Origin: Beverwykella pulmonaria
Lineage: Eukaryota; Ascomycota; Dothideomycetes; Pleosporales; Melanommataceae
Assembly (NCBI GenBank): GCA_001599595.1
Contig: BCHH01000002.1
Span: 1,888,053-1,952,052 of the forward strand
Length of the DNA: 64,000 nucleotides
Reading direction: 5' to 3'
Shown here: piece after piece, positions 36,191 through 46,570 of the stretch
Position numbering within the stretch: the first letter of the stretch is position 1
Layout of the letters: each line of letters opens with the position of its first letter
Notes under the pieces: model-generated
Told to the model about the DNA's origin: nothing
The model's input: the letters and a program-made list of their open reading frames with translations, nothing else
Databases searched by the model: none
Made by a program: the position numbers and the translations under genes

Positions 36191-38414
36191 AGCCCTGGAG
36201 GTGGTGCTGACGCCGCTGGAGGTGTCATTCCTTAGGCAGCTCGCTGGGCTTGGATGTTGGCCCGATTCAAGTGTCGACATACTGGCATGTGAAATTTTGC
36301 AGCAGATGAATCTCCTGGCCCTGCGTCTTTGAACCGGGATGGCATGATCTAGCGCATGATAATGATTTCTGAGATGCCCGTAGGCTACGGTCCAGAATAG
36401 ACTTCTGGGTAGCATTGGGTTCCCATTACATTCATCAATCTGGCGGGGCTTGAAATTTTACAACAGCCTAGGGGAAGGTACCGTAACGAAGCCTCACAGT
36501 AGATGAACGATATAAGATTCTGTCTTTTCGAAAATCCCTAGTCTTGGAACAGGGGAATCGGGACGCAAAGATACTAACAGAGAGCCGTTCATGAAAACGG
36601 AGGTACGAGGCATTGTATTGCGCCGTAGCAAAGTGCTACTTTGCACGAATATACCACTGGCACGAGTTGAAGGCTTGGATGCATGGTGCAGGGAACAGGT
36701 CTTGGTTTTTCTGTCAACTGCTTGCTTCGTCATCAAGCAACGCGGCATATATATGGGCATCCGAACACGACACCCATCGAGGAGGCACCACAATTCACCA
36801 AAGCAATCACCATCAACCGAACCCCAATGGGACCACGAATGCTTCATCTGTTTTTCATAACACTTTCTTCTTTCATTTGGTTTGGTAGCTAGATACAACG
36901 AAATTGAAACAGTCTACTGCCAAACCTCCACCTTGCTTTCCCCACCTTCTTCAGTGCATTGCTGCTTCGGACATCGCATGGCTGCGAGTCGCCTTCTACC
37001 CTTGTGATATTTCTATATCACACACCTTTCCTCCACCGCAGAATAATGGTGAGTTCTAATCTATTTGTGTAGGTAACTCAGTAGACTAACATGCACCTGG
37101 ACCCAAAGGCTACTCCCGGTTCCATTGACATGTCAATTATCATATGATTATAGCGTATGGAGGGCTGAGCAAAGGGAAACAACCACCAGAGAGTTAAAAT
37201 CCGATCTCTTACACAGCTTCCAGACTACCGCATATCCTACTCCAAGCTAGAAGCAAGGGTCTGACCAGCAGTCCTACCGTATGATTCTGCTCTAGTCTCC
37301 TTTTGTTTAGATATTGTCCAACGCTCGGAAATATGGCAAGGCAGTCGAAACTAATCGTCGGAAGTAGAGCGGTATTTCTTACCTATGCAAGGGGAACTAA
37401 CTAGAATAGGCGCCCACTTACCTGTCTTCACCACTTCTTCCCAAAATTGACACTCTGGCATCGATAGAGCCGTCCTCTTACTCTCGAAGTGAAGGTCCAT
37501 CAAGGCGAGACTGGAAATGTCCTGTCCTACGGCTGCCGCGAGCTAAGGAGCCGCAAAGTGAAAGGCTCGGCGACCTACTTGTATTCAGCTCTGCCTCCGA
37601 ATCCGACACACTAGCCAACAAAAAGGCTGCTCTTTCACTTCAAAGTGAAGTTAATTCAAGGTGACGGCTTCGTCCAGCCTTGATAGAGGCTCTACCCGGG
37701 GTCACCGACCTACTAGCGTTCATCACTACTTCCGAATCGGGCACGCTAGTGACACAGAGAACTGTTCTCTCGCCTCCGGAGACGTGGGCACTTGTTGTCC
37801 CTAACTATTATGGTTTCTTGGGCGTCGGTTAGACGAACGAGATCTCTTTCCCGGATCCAGATGCCATTCTAGAAACTCTGAAGTTTAGTGAGAACTCTCT
37901 GAAGGACTTGACGTTGAAATTCGCGTCGCCATCGCTGCTGGAGACCCGGGCACTCGGAGCGGACCGCTGTTCGATACTGACACACGGTGGCAAATCAATG
38001 ATGACTCAATTTTGAATTGGCACATCAATATCTCGTATTTCGAAAACTTCGGATCTGGCCTAGATCGAGTAGAGCTGATTATTGATAAACCTAAGGAACC
38101 GGCGGCCGGGAGAGCTGTGCACCAAGATATATAGACGTATTCAGTAGAATCTAGAGGATCTGGCGAAGCATCTTGTCGAGGCTTCGAAATGTGCACCCTG
38201 GGGTCTTCGAGATTGGGTAGAAACGTACAAGCATGACGACGATCCTGAGGGAGACACTACTGACCATCCGGACCGGGAAAACCTAACCCCGGCGCTAGCA
38301 GCCAAAAGTTCAAGACACCCTTACCAAACTTCAGACTTTTATCCTCGCATTATCGATACCAATGCAGCGCGTGTACATACACACTCTCAATCTCTTCTCA
38401 TAACATCACACAAA
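36191..38414. other. 2.2-kb region without an intact gene
   Basis: No intact gene is visible. Readable but stop-interrupted + strand coding fragments occur at about 37046-38290 and are listed separately as a relic. The last 150 bp before 38415 look like an ordinary promoter with an A-rich start context (ACACAAAATGGC). Confidence 0.5.
37046..38290 (+). pseudogene. decayed gene relic with internal degenerate repeats
   Basis: A start-like ATG at about 37046 is followed at once by GTGAGT and, 60 bp on, a CTAAC branch-like motif. Three diverged copies of a repeat of about 130-155 bp then begin near 37420, 37573 and 37705. Each reads as Leu-rich start, Ser/Thr/Glu stretch, then Leu or Val, for example LLVFSSASESDTLANKK and LLAFITTSESGTLVTQR. 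Further on, from about 37910, a frame reads DTDTRWQINDDSILNWHIN and then FGSGLDRVELIIDKP, ending at TAG near 38134. Frames are broken by stops, so this is a relic if it was ever a gene. The family is not recognised. Confidence 0.3.
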
Positions 38415-39479
38415 ATGGCCAAAGGCCCGGCCAAGCGGGCAACCAAAGCGCTGCCAGCGCCTCCTATCCCCGAACCCTTCTCCCCCGCCCCCGCAGCACT
38501 CGCACCTCTCCTGGAGACGTTCAACAAGGACTCGGTCTATATAATACACATCGATAACCATCCGTCATGGTTCAAACGCCGGATATTCTCCGTTCCTGTC
38601 GGAATCAATCTCGTCCTCACCGCCCTCCTTCTCTGGAGGGCCTACGCCGCATTTCCTCTATATTGGGCACTCATACTATCATTCTTGGGCAACCCAAATG
38701 ATACTACAATCTACTGGGCGCAAACGCCCTGGGGTAAAATGGCTTGGTTGATTGTCAAGCGCATGGGAACCTTTACATTCGATTGGATGCTGTTCAAGAT
38801 TGTGGGGCCGTGGCCTTGGACGTTTTTCTTTGAGAGTCCCGGGAATCCTGTGTCATGGCGGCTGAAGGTTGGGTTTAGGGACGATGAGGTCTATGTTAGG
38901 GAAAGCAGGGGTTGGGGAGCCAAAGATCTGCTAGGCGCGGCCGAGGGCGCGAGTGGGAAAGCCGGAGCTGAGAGCCCGTTCTTCAAGACGAGGATATTGC
39001 CTGCGGTGGAGACGAGGAGGCTGATCGAGAAGACTGGATACTTGCTTATGGATAAGGACTTTGATTTGGACTTTGCGGGGATGATCTGGGCTACACAACT
39101 GCTTGACAAGAAGGATATCACGAAAGACATGGTCCGCAAGAGCGTTTTCGTATGGGTTGGCGGAGAGGATAAAGGAAAATGGACTGTATGGGACTGCTGG
39201 AAGCTCGACCAAGGCTCGGAGACTGAGGCCAGGCAGAAGGTCATGCTGTTCAAAGACCGACTCACCGCGATGGGCAAGGAGAGTCTATTCTTCAAGTGGG
39301 TGGAGCTTGTGCAGTTCGAGAGCAGTGCACCAGGAGGATTCACATACGAGCGACAGACAGCAACGGCAGAGAAAGCGAAGAAGCTTTTCGAGAATGAAGG
39401 CATCGACTTCGACCAATTCATTAAAGAGATCGGAGGACTGGGTGGAATGCCAGGAATGGAAGAAGCTGGTCCTGACTGA
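38415..39479 (+). CDS. conserved fungal membrane protein of unknown function
   Basis: Single exon, 354 aa. The first 35 residues are Lys/Ala/Pro-rich. One or two membrane segments lie at about 57-92 (VGINLVLTALLLW and FPLYWALILSFLG), and an aromatic stretch WPWTFFF lies near 135. The rest is soluble, with DFDLDFAGMIWATQLLD and a Gly/Met-rich acidic C-terminus (GGLGGMPGMEEAGPD). There is no signal peptide. It resembles a fungal family I have seen only as hypothetical. Its 3' end faces qutE 100 bp away, so it flanks the quinate cluster. Nothing in the sequence ties it to quinate metabolism. Confidence 0.8.
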   Translation: MAKGPAKRATKALPAPPIPEPFSPAPAALAPLLETFNKDSVYIIHIDNHPSWFKRRIFSVPVGINLVLTALLLWRAYAAFPLYWALILSFLGNPNDTTIYWAQTPWGKMAWLIVKRMGTFTFDWMLFKIVGPWPWTFFFESPGNPVSWRLKVGFRDDEVYVRESRGWGAKDLLGAAEGASGKAGAESPFFKTRILPAVETRRLIEKTGYLLMDKDFDLDFAGMIWATQLLDKKDITKDMVRKSVFVWVGGEDKGKWTVWDCWKLDQGSETEARQKVMLFKDRLTAMGKESLFFKWVELVQFESSAPGGFTYERQTATAEKAKKLFENEGIDFDQFIKEIGGLGGMPGMEEAGPD

Positions 39480-39578
39480 TGCATCCTCTTCATATACATA
39501 TACCCAACATTCAATGCACCGATTTTAGATCCGTAATGGCATACTGATCTTGGCTACAACCTAGCAGCAGATGCTTTC

Positions 39579-40037
39579 CTACAACTGCGCCCTCCCCTTC
39601 GACTTTAAATACCTCGCTGCATACTCAATTGCAGCCTCATACCCGTAAACCCCCAACCCACATATCACCGCCTCCGCCTTGTCACTCAAATAGCTATGAT
39701 GTCTAAACGCCTCCCTTTTATGTATATTCGTAATATGCACCTCTATGAAAGGAATTTCCACACCGAGCAATGCATCCCGCAGCGCCACACTTGTGTGGGT
39801 TAACGCGCCAGGGTTTATTATTACGGCATCGATGTTGCCTCGCGCTTCGTGGATGCGGTCTATCAGCACGCCTTCGTGGTTCGATTGGATCGATTCGAGG
39901 CGGATGGAGAGTGCGGAAGCTTGTTTTTCGGCGGAGGAGATTACTTGCGGGAGGGTTGTGCTGCCGTATAGGGTGGGCTCGCGGGTTCCGAGGAGGTTGA
40001 GGTTAGGACCGTTTATTAGGAGGATTGACTTTGCCAT
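39579..40037 (-). CDS. qutE: catabolic 3-dehydroquinase, type II
   Basis: Single exon, 152 aa, the usual length for the family. It dehydrates 3-dehydroquinate to 3-dehydroshikimate, the second step of quinate breakdown, in the cytosol. Motifs are intact: [17 protein letters not shown] with catalytic Arg19 and Tyr24, the flexible-loop region [19 protein letters not shown] with Asn75, and [17 protein letters not shown] with the general acid His101 and Arg112. The enzyme forms a dodecamer in known members. It is the Neurospora qa-2 / Aspergillus qutE equivalent. It is transcribed divergently from qutG and marks the left edge of the quinate cluster. Confidence 0.96.
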   Translation of the reverse strand: MAKSILLINGPNLNLLGTREPTLYGSTTLPQVISSAEKQASALSIRLESIQSNHEGVLIDRIHEARGNIDAVIINPGALTHTSVALRDALLGVEIPFIEVHITNIHKREAFRHHSYLSDKAEAVICGLGVYGYEAAIEYAARYLKSKGRAQL

Positions 40038-40565
40038 TGTAAGGGCGTTGGTGTGGAGGTGCGGGTAGTGTTGGATGTACGATGTGTAAGGATGCTGAAG
40101 TAGAATGGATTATAAATCCAGGAATCGGCTCTCGTTCCCTTGATAAAGTGCAAAGATGCAATTTCTACCAGGTGTTGATTGAATGCTATACCGAACTGGC
40201 TCACCAAGCGCCATGATGCTGCTTTCTCAAGGAAGAGCTTTTTGCCGGCTATTGAAGATCTGCCAAACTCTTGAGCCATTGGAGTGTTGTTGGGACTTCG
40301 TGAGATACTATTACGAAGTAGGGAAGCCGGTGATCGGATCGGCTTGTACTGTCCTTTAGTATCCGCAGTTCCCCGCCGATGCTCGTTGAGATGGAAACAA
40401 AAGTTGCGATGTCGCAAGCCTCTAGATAACACTCTTATCGCCGAGTAATCTCCGCCTCACATGCGCGGCTGGAGACGGCTTCGGCGCTCGGTTCAACGTT
40501 AACCAACTACAACCCATTGATAAGTCAGACCGCATTCAGACCTCCAACATGAACTCTGAGACGCC
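40038..40565. promoter_or_regulatory. divergent qutE-qutG promoter
   Basis: The 528-bp region separates two outward-facing cluster genes. It contains the dyad GATAA-N5-TTATC at 40425-40439. The published activator site of the qa/qut systems, as I recall it, is GGRTAARYRYTTATCC, with a four-base centre. The dyad here has the same half-sites but a five-base centre and weaker outer bases. It is a candidate QutA or GATA-factor site, not a proven one. Confidence 0.45.
40425..40439. promoter_or_regulatory. GATAA-N5-TTATC dyad, candidate QutA/GATA site
   Basis: The sequence GATAACACTCTTATC is a perfect 5-bp dyad around CACTC, 127 bp upstream of the qutG start and 388 bp upstream of qutE. GATA half-sites also occur in nitrogen-control elements, so the identity is open. 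Confidence 0.35.
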
Positions 40566-41915
40566 ATGGCAGAGATATCCAAGGAAGAGCTGGATGAGAT
40601 CTATGCCTTTGCTGTCGAGCTCGGAAAGGAGGCCGGGAAGATGCTTCTGGATGCTGCGAAGCTGAGGATGAGCGATGATCGAGTAAGTGACGAGCAGAAA
40701 GAGCATGTACAGAAGGAGAATGCGGTGGATTTGGTTACTGAGACGGACGAAGGTAGGTTTTGAGCGCGCGTTCGATGAAGTCCCTTTTCTGTGATTCCCA
40801 CACCAATAATTTGGCGTTGAGTCTTTAAGGGTGCTTGCCTTAGTACTGTTACTAAGACTGCACAGATGTTGAAGCATTTATCAAGAACAAAATTGTTGAA
40901 AAATACCCTTCGCATAAGTCAGTTATTCCAACGGCACTGAAAAGGTTACTTCTTGCTACCACAACACTAACATTGTGGTAGATTCGTTGGTGAAGAATCG
41001 TACTCCAAGGGCTCATCGCGGGAATATCTCATAGATGACAGTCCAACTTGGTGTGTTGACCCTCTTGACGGTATGCTTCAACTGCTCTTATAGAATAGTC
41101 ACCCACTCATCTATATCTAGGAACCGTCAATTATATCCATCTCTTCCCCATGTTCTGTGTCTCCATTGGCTTCATCCACAAGTCGAAGCCATTAATAGGA
41201 ATCATCCACGCTCCGTTCCTAAACCAGTTCTTCTCATCATGTGTCGGCCGAGGCGCATGGCTCAACGAAACGCAACGTTTACCTCTCGTTCGAAACCCGG
41301 TGCCACCAATGCCTGAGAAGGCACCAAGTGGCTGCATTTTCTCCTGTGAATGGGGAAAGGATCGGAAAGACCATCCTGATGGGAATATGCATAGGAAAGT
41401 AGAGAGCTTTGTGAATATGGCTGCTGAGATTGGTGGGAGACAGGGAAGGGGTGGGATGGTGCACGGAGTGAGGAGTTTGGGGAGTGCGACGTTGGATCTG
41501 GCGTATATTGCAATGGGGGCGTTCGATATCTGGTGGGAGGGTGGTTGTTGGGAATGGTACGTACACCCCCTTCCTCTCTTCCATTTGCTTGACATTAGAT
41601 TCTGACACTGTAACAGGGATGTAGCCGCCGGCATTGCAATTGTCCAGGAAGCTGGAGGTCTAGTCACCACGGCAAATCCGCCTGAGGATCACCTCACCGC
41701 AACAATTGAAGAGGTACGGCTTGGAAGTAGACTATATTTGGCTATCCGGTATGTGCATCACCCCATAATCATCAGAGTGCACGAGGACTTAATGCTAACG
41801 TTACAGTCCGGCTGGGCCATCCCTGACCGAAACAGGCCACCAGACTCAGGAGAGAACCATTCGAGAGGTGTGGGCACGCGTACGCAATTTAGATTACTCT
41901 AGACCAGGGACATGA
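40566..41915 (+). CDS. qutG: inositol-monophosphatase-like protein QutG
   Basis: Six exons: 40566-40752, 40866-40917, 40982-41070, 41121-41556, 41617-41748 and 41807-41915, giving 334 aa. All junctions are GT-AG and in phase. The family's metal and substrate motifs are complete: DLVTETD near 55-61, GEES at 83-86, WCVDPLDGTVNY at 103-114 and WDVAAGIAIVQEAGG near 255. This predicts a Mg-dependent, Li-sensitive phosphatase. Aspergillus qutG and Neurospora qa-x are co-induced with the quinate genes, but their substrate has not been settled to my knowledge. Intact catalytic residues argue for a working enzyme. The gene shares a promoter region with qutE and converges on qutB with 238 bp between stops. 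Confidence 0.94.
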
Positions 41916-42153
41916 TACGCGACAGACTGCGTTGTTCAAGCTAAAGTAAAGTCTATCTCATTGGAGTATGGTGAGGAGGTTTCCCAATGGATTATACAAC
42001 CAAGCCACCTCCAAAAGTATCTCTTCATGTGCGCAAGTGATGCATTCATTTACCCATACAAGTCGTATATACATATTGCCGAGATTGTTTCGTCCCTCTT
42101 TGAAAAATTTCTTCGGAGGTTTCGCTCCGTGACACTTTTTCCAACTATTAACC

Positions 42154-43169
42154 TTATAACCTCGCTTCGCTGAGTTTTGCTGCTATCACCTTATGCACTT
42201 CCTTGATCGGCATTTCATGTATATCCTTTCCTGTCCAGTACTTATCCTAAAAACGGTCAGTGGACACCCTCTCTAGGAATGAATTATTCTGCTTACCTGT
42301 TCCAGCCCTTGATAAATCATCGCCTCCGTCCCCAAAATAACCCTCCAACCCGCCTTTTGACTGATGTCCGCAATCTCAGTCCATGGCGAAGGATGATAGC
42401 ACATCTCCAAGATAGCTCCCTTGTGTTGTTTCCCAAGAAAGCACTCCAGGACTCTCCTCGCCTCCTTCTCTTCTTTCGACTTGGGCGTGAAGTTCGGCAC
42501 ACATGCAACTATCGCGCCTACGCCTTCTAATTGCTGTGCTTGCTCAACAGTCGCCACATCAACAAGCGCGTCGCCATATCCTCGCGCCGTGCACTCGTCT
42601 ATTACAGCCTTGACTTCTGCTCGGTCTCGATTCACAAGGTAGATTTTACTAGTTTTCATCCACGTCCGCAGCGCGTACACTGCACTTCTCGCCGCGCCTC
42701 CACCACCTATAACCAACCCCGGCCGTCCATGAAAACTTTCATCCGGATCCTCGATATTCTCATAAAACGAGTCTCTTATACCCACCACATCCGTATTCGT
42801 GCCTATATACTCCCTCTTCCCCGTCTTGGGGTCCTCTCTTATAAAAAGTGTATTTACAGCACCTACAGCCGCGCCTTCTGGTGTCAAGCCATCAAGATGT
42901 TTTAAAATGGCGACTTTGTGCGGCATTGTTACTGCGGCACCGTAGAAGTTGGGGTGCTGTCGGAGCCGGAGGAAGAGGTCCATGTCAAGAGAGTCGAGTG
43001 GGAATTGTGACCATTTTAGGCCAAGGCCATCGTAGACAGTTTGGTGGAGAAGTGGGGAGAGGGAGTGTGCGATGTGGTGTCCGAAGAGGTAGCCGTGGCG
43101 CTCTACGTGGGATGTTACTGGGGGTGTGGTTGTGGTTGTGGTTGTTGTTGTTGTTGTTGTTGTTGACAT
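42154..43169 (-). CDS. qutB: quinate/shikimate dehydrogenase QutB
   Basis: Minus-strand exons are 43169-42297 and 42246-42154, giving 321 aa. The 50-nt intron has a GTAAGC donor and TTTTTAG acceptor, phase 0. The last exon supplies the family-typical ending [17 protein letters not shown], which an intronless reading loses. It oxidises quinate to 3-dehydroquinate with NAD. Motifs: [21 protein letters not shown] with the catalytic lysine, [20 protein letters not shown] with the partner aspartate, and the nucleotide loop [13 protein letters not shown]. An unusual run of 13 threonines follows MS at the N-terminus. It is divergent from qutD. Confidence 0.94.
43125..43163. repeat. poly-threonine trinucleotide repeat in qutB
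   Basis: Thirteen consecutive Thr codons (ACA/ACC, read as TTG/GGT on the + strand) directly follow the QutB start. The half nearest the start is a pure ACA run, so length polymorphism between strains is likely. Confidence 0.85.
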
Positions 43170-43969
43170 TTTGGTGGAATATAAAGAGTTGGTTTCTTGG
43201 AAGCAATGTCTTTAATCGGCTGGTTCAATGTGATAGGAAGGTGTACGCAATTGAACTGGGTATGCAGATTAACAGAGCTGATAATTCTTTGGACAAATGC
43301 TCTTAAGTTCAGCGAAGACCGTCGATGCTTGCAAATAGCGGAAACAGCGCGGCAAACTCGGAACGTCCCACTGATGATCAGAATGTTGAGGTTCGACGCG
43401 TACTCGTAATGTCAAGTTATCTCGATATAGTCGTCGTACATGAAGGAGTAAAACATTCATCCACGCTCCAGAATTGTTCCCGTCCCCACTAGTCATGGGT
43501 GCCAAAGGAAAACATCGATCCGAAGGGCTGACGAGTAGCGCGGTCTAGCCGTTTCAGTGCACGAGCCGACCCTCCACCAAATCATTTGGCCATGGAAAAA
43601 CTCCTATCCGAGCCTTGTTCGCTCCGCCAACCCCAATCTTGGAACAATGGAGAGATCTCACGGGGAAGACACTAAATCTGGGGACTCTAGCTGCAGCATC
43701 CCTACCCAGCGGCGTAATGTCGGGTGGAATGGAAGACTTTTCTTCCAGCCAGATTCTCCACGAGGCCTATCCCCACGTTGTGGCTTTCTCCACGATTCAG
43801 GGCGAACCGAGTCCACTTGGCCTGGGGTAAGTATATAGGTGAAGTGTATTCGCGACCCCGGTTTCTATCCCCGCAGAGCAACCACCACCTTCCTCTTTCT
43901 TCCTCCTCTCCTCTTTCATCATCTTTGAGGACCAGACCATCTCCATCTCGAAAGAGAAACACATTCAGG
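43170..43969. promoter_or_regulatory. divergent qutB-qutD promoter
   Basis: The 800-bp region lies between two outward-facing cluster genes. The last 100 bp before qutD are CT-rich (CTTTCTTCCTCCTCTCC), a typical fungal core-promoter feature. I found no good match to the 16-bp activator site. Open frames inside are short and not gene-like. Confidence 0.5.
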
Positions 43970-45694
43970 ATGGGCATTCTCGCCTTTGTCGAAGACAGGC
44001 CGACGCCAAAGGCCGTGTACAACTGGAGAGTCTACACCTGTGCAGCCATCGCTTCATTCGCATCATGCATGATCGGATATGACTCCGCCTTCATCGGTAC
44101 AACGTTAGCGTTGCCATCCTTTGTCGCAGAGTTCAAATTCGCATCCATGGACCCCAATCATTTGGCTCTTACGAAAGCGAATATTGTGTCAGTCTACCAG
44201 GCCGGTGCTTTCTTTGGATCTTTCTTCGCCTATGCCTCCAGTTATTTCATCGGCCGCAGGAAGTCGCTTTTTATCTTCGCCTCGGTCTTCATCCTCGGTG
44301 CTGGTCTGATGTTGGGTGCGAATGGTGAACGCGGATTGGGCCTCATCATCGGTGGACGTGTCTTGGCTGGTATCGGGGTCGGTGGTGCTTCCAATATGGT
44401 GCCTATCTACATTTCCGAATTAGCACCTCCTGCTGTTCGAGGACGATTGGTCGGCATCTACGAACTTGGATGGCAAATTGGTGGCCTCGTTGGTTTCTGG
44501 ATTGTAAGTCATACTTATTGGAACTTGAAAGTGCCATACTAACATTAACACAAGAACTACGGACTCCAAGAGACCATGGCACCATCTCATGAGCAGTGGT
44601 TGATCCCCTTCGCCGTCCAACTGATCCCCGCTGGCTTGCTACTCCTCGGTGCTTTATGGATCAAGGAATCACCTCGCTGGCTTTTCATGAAGGGGAGGCG
44701 CGAGGAAGCCCTCGCAAACCTCTGCTGGATCCGTAACCTGTCGGCAGATGACCTTTACATTGTTGAAGAACTCGCGGCCATCGATGCTCAGATTGAGCAC
44801 GAGCGCACTCACGTCGGACCCGGCTTCTGGAAGCCCTTTGCTGCGCTCAAGCAGCCGAAGGTGCTCTGGCGATTCTTCCTCGGTGGCATGCTCTTCCTCT
44901 GGCAGAACGGCTCCGGTATCAACGCTATCAACTACTATTCGCCAACTGTTTTCAAGTCTATCGGCATTACAGGGACATCAACCGGTTTTCTCACTACAGG
45001 AATATTTGGAGTGGTCAAGACAGTCGTCACCATCGGCTGGCTCCTCTGGTTGATCGACCGTCTGGGTCGCCGGAATCTCTTAATGATTGGTGCTGCTGGA
45101 GGTTCTTTATGCATGTGGTTCATCGGCGCATACATTAAGCTATCGAATCCCACTGGTAAAGCACCGGCAGCAGGTGCCAAGCTCTCCTCGGGCGGTATTG
45201 CTGCCATCTTCTTCTTCTATTTGTGGACTGCATTTTATACCCCGTCTTGGAATGGAACGCCATGGGTCATCAACTCCGAAATGTTCAGCCAGAACACTCG
45301 GTAAGTACTCCCTCCTCCCTCTTCCAACAATCCATCCCGACTAACCATGCATAGATCTCTCGGTCAGGCCTCTGCCGCAGCGAACAACTGGTTCTGGAAC
45401 TTCATCATCTCGCGCTTCACGCCGCAGATGTTCCTTAAGATGGGCTACGGGGTCTACTTCTTCTTCGCCTCTCTCATGATTCTCTCAATCCCCTTCGTGT
45501 ACTTCCTGATTCCGGAGACGAAGTCGATTCCTCTGGAGCGCATGGATGAGCTGTTCGAGACCAAGCCGGTGCCGAAGGCGCACGGGATTATGATGGCGAA
45601 GTTGAGAGAGGAGGAAGAGGAGTTCAGGCAGGCAGCGGAGGGCGCGGGGCTGACGACAATGAAGACAAAGACTGAGCATGAGGAGTATGTGTAG
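43970..45694 (+). CDS. qutD: quinate permease QutD (MFS sugar-porter family)
   Basis: Exons are 43970-44503, 44555-45300 and 45355-45694, giving 539 aa. Introns have GTAAGT donors; phases are 0 and 2. The start MGILAFVEDRPTPKAVYNWR is family-like, with CAGGATGGG context. Sugar-porter signatures are present: IGYDSAFIGTTLALPSF after helix 1, the loop motif FIGRRKSLF, GGRVLAGIGVGG, ISELAPPAVRGRLVG, the mid-protein KESPRWLFMKGR, DRLGRRNLL, and PETKSIPLERMDELF after helix 12. About 12 helices are evident. It imports quinate by proton symport in known relatives (qutD, qa-y). The cytosolic tail is Glu/Lys-rich. Confidence 0.95.
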
Positions 45695-46570
45695 ATTATT
45701 GATAAGAGGGAGATGTGTTTGAGTAGGATGTTTGATGGTTGCGATGATTTTGTATATATTGAATACGTCTCTGTTGTATATCTTGAATTATAGAACAATC
45801 CGAAATATTGAAGAACGTTCAAACTCGTTAAATCAATATGCAACATTTATGCTATATTGGGATCTTTTCATTTCAGAACCAATGTCGAACTTCTCTGGGA
45901 TTCGTCCATACCCTGCACGTAGCAATTCCCAAGCAATCTATATCTGCCATGCAATTGGATGCCAAACTCTTCATTCATACAATATCCACTATTCGACTCC
46001 CTAAGAAGAAAGGGAGCTCTCCCTCCTAGGAGAAGTGCGACCTTGTTCTTAACTACCATGCCCTTTGAGTCTAGCCTAATGTATCCCTTCGATGATACAA
46101 AGTACGAATGAAAAATGTGGCCCTATGGACTAATTTTCCAATCATTTTCACTACACACACTTCTGTATGAAAGTTCCAGTATCCCTTTTCGGTGCATAAT
46201 GGCAGACAAGTGCTTAACATATAATAGTCCTAAATGCGCGCTAAAATCGAAGAAATACATGCTAGCCGAAAACTCTCCAGTACTTAAGGTATCCCACACC
46301 AGGCTTTGATCCTCTATTTCAATTGCAATTGAGCTAAAAGTTTGACACACAACACGCGTCCTTACAATTATTTGTCTTGAGTCGTCTTCTATACTATTCA
46401 TCCTTACACAGTGCTTGATCTCGATTATCCACGCATCGTCTACTAACGTGAGAATGATCTACCATATTCCCTTCTACTGAGTAGAAAAAGGAAATTCTGC
46501 CTATCAAAAGATCTTGGTGGCTGCTAGTTAAGGTTACAGTGGTAGCTTCTTACTAAAGGAATATTCCTCA
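45695..46570. other. intergenic region between convergent qutD and qutC
   Basis: About 880 bp, AT-rich, containing the two 3' ends. It is much longer than the other convergent gaps in the cluster (205 and 238 bp). I see no gene or recognisable element. Confidence 0.5.
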
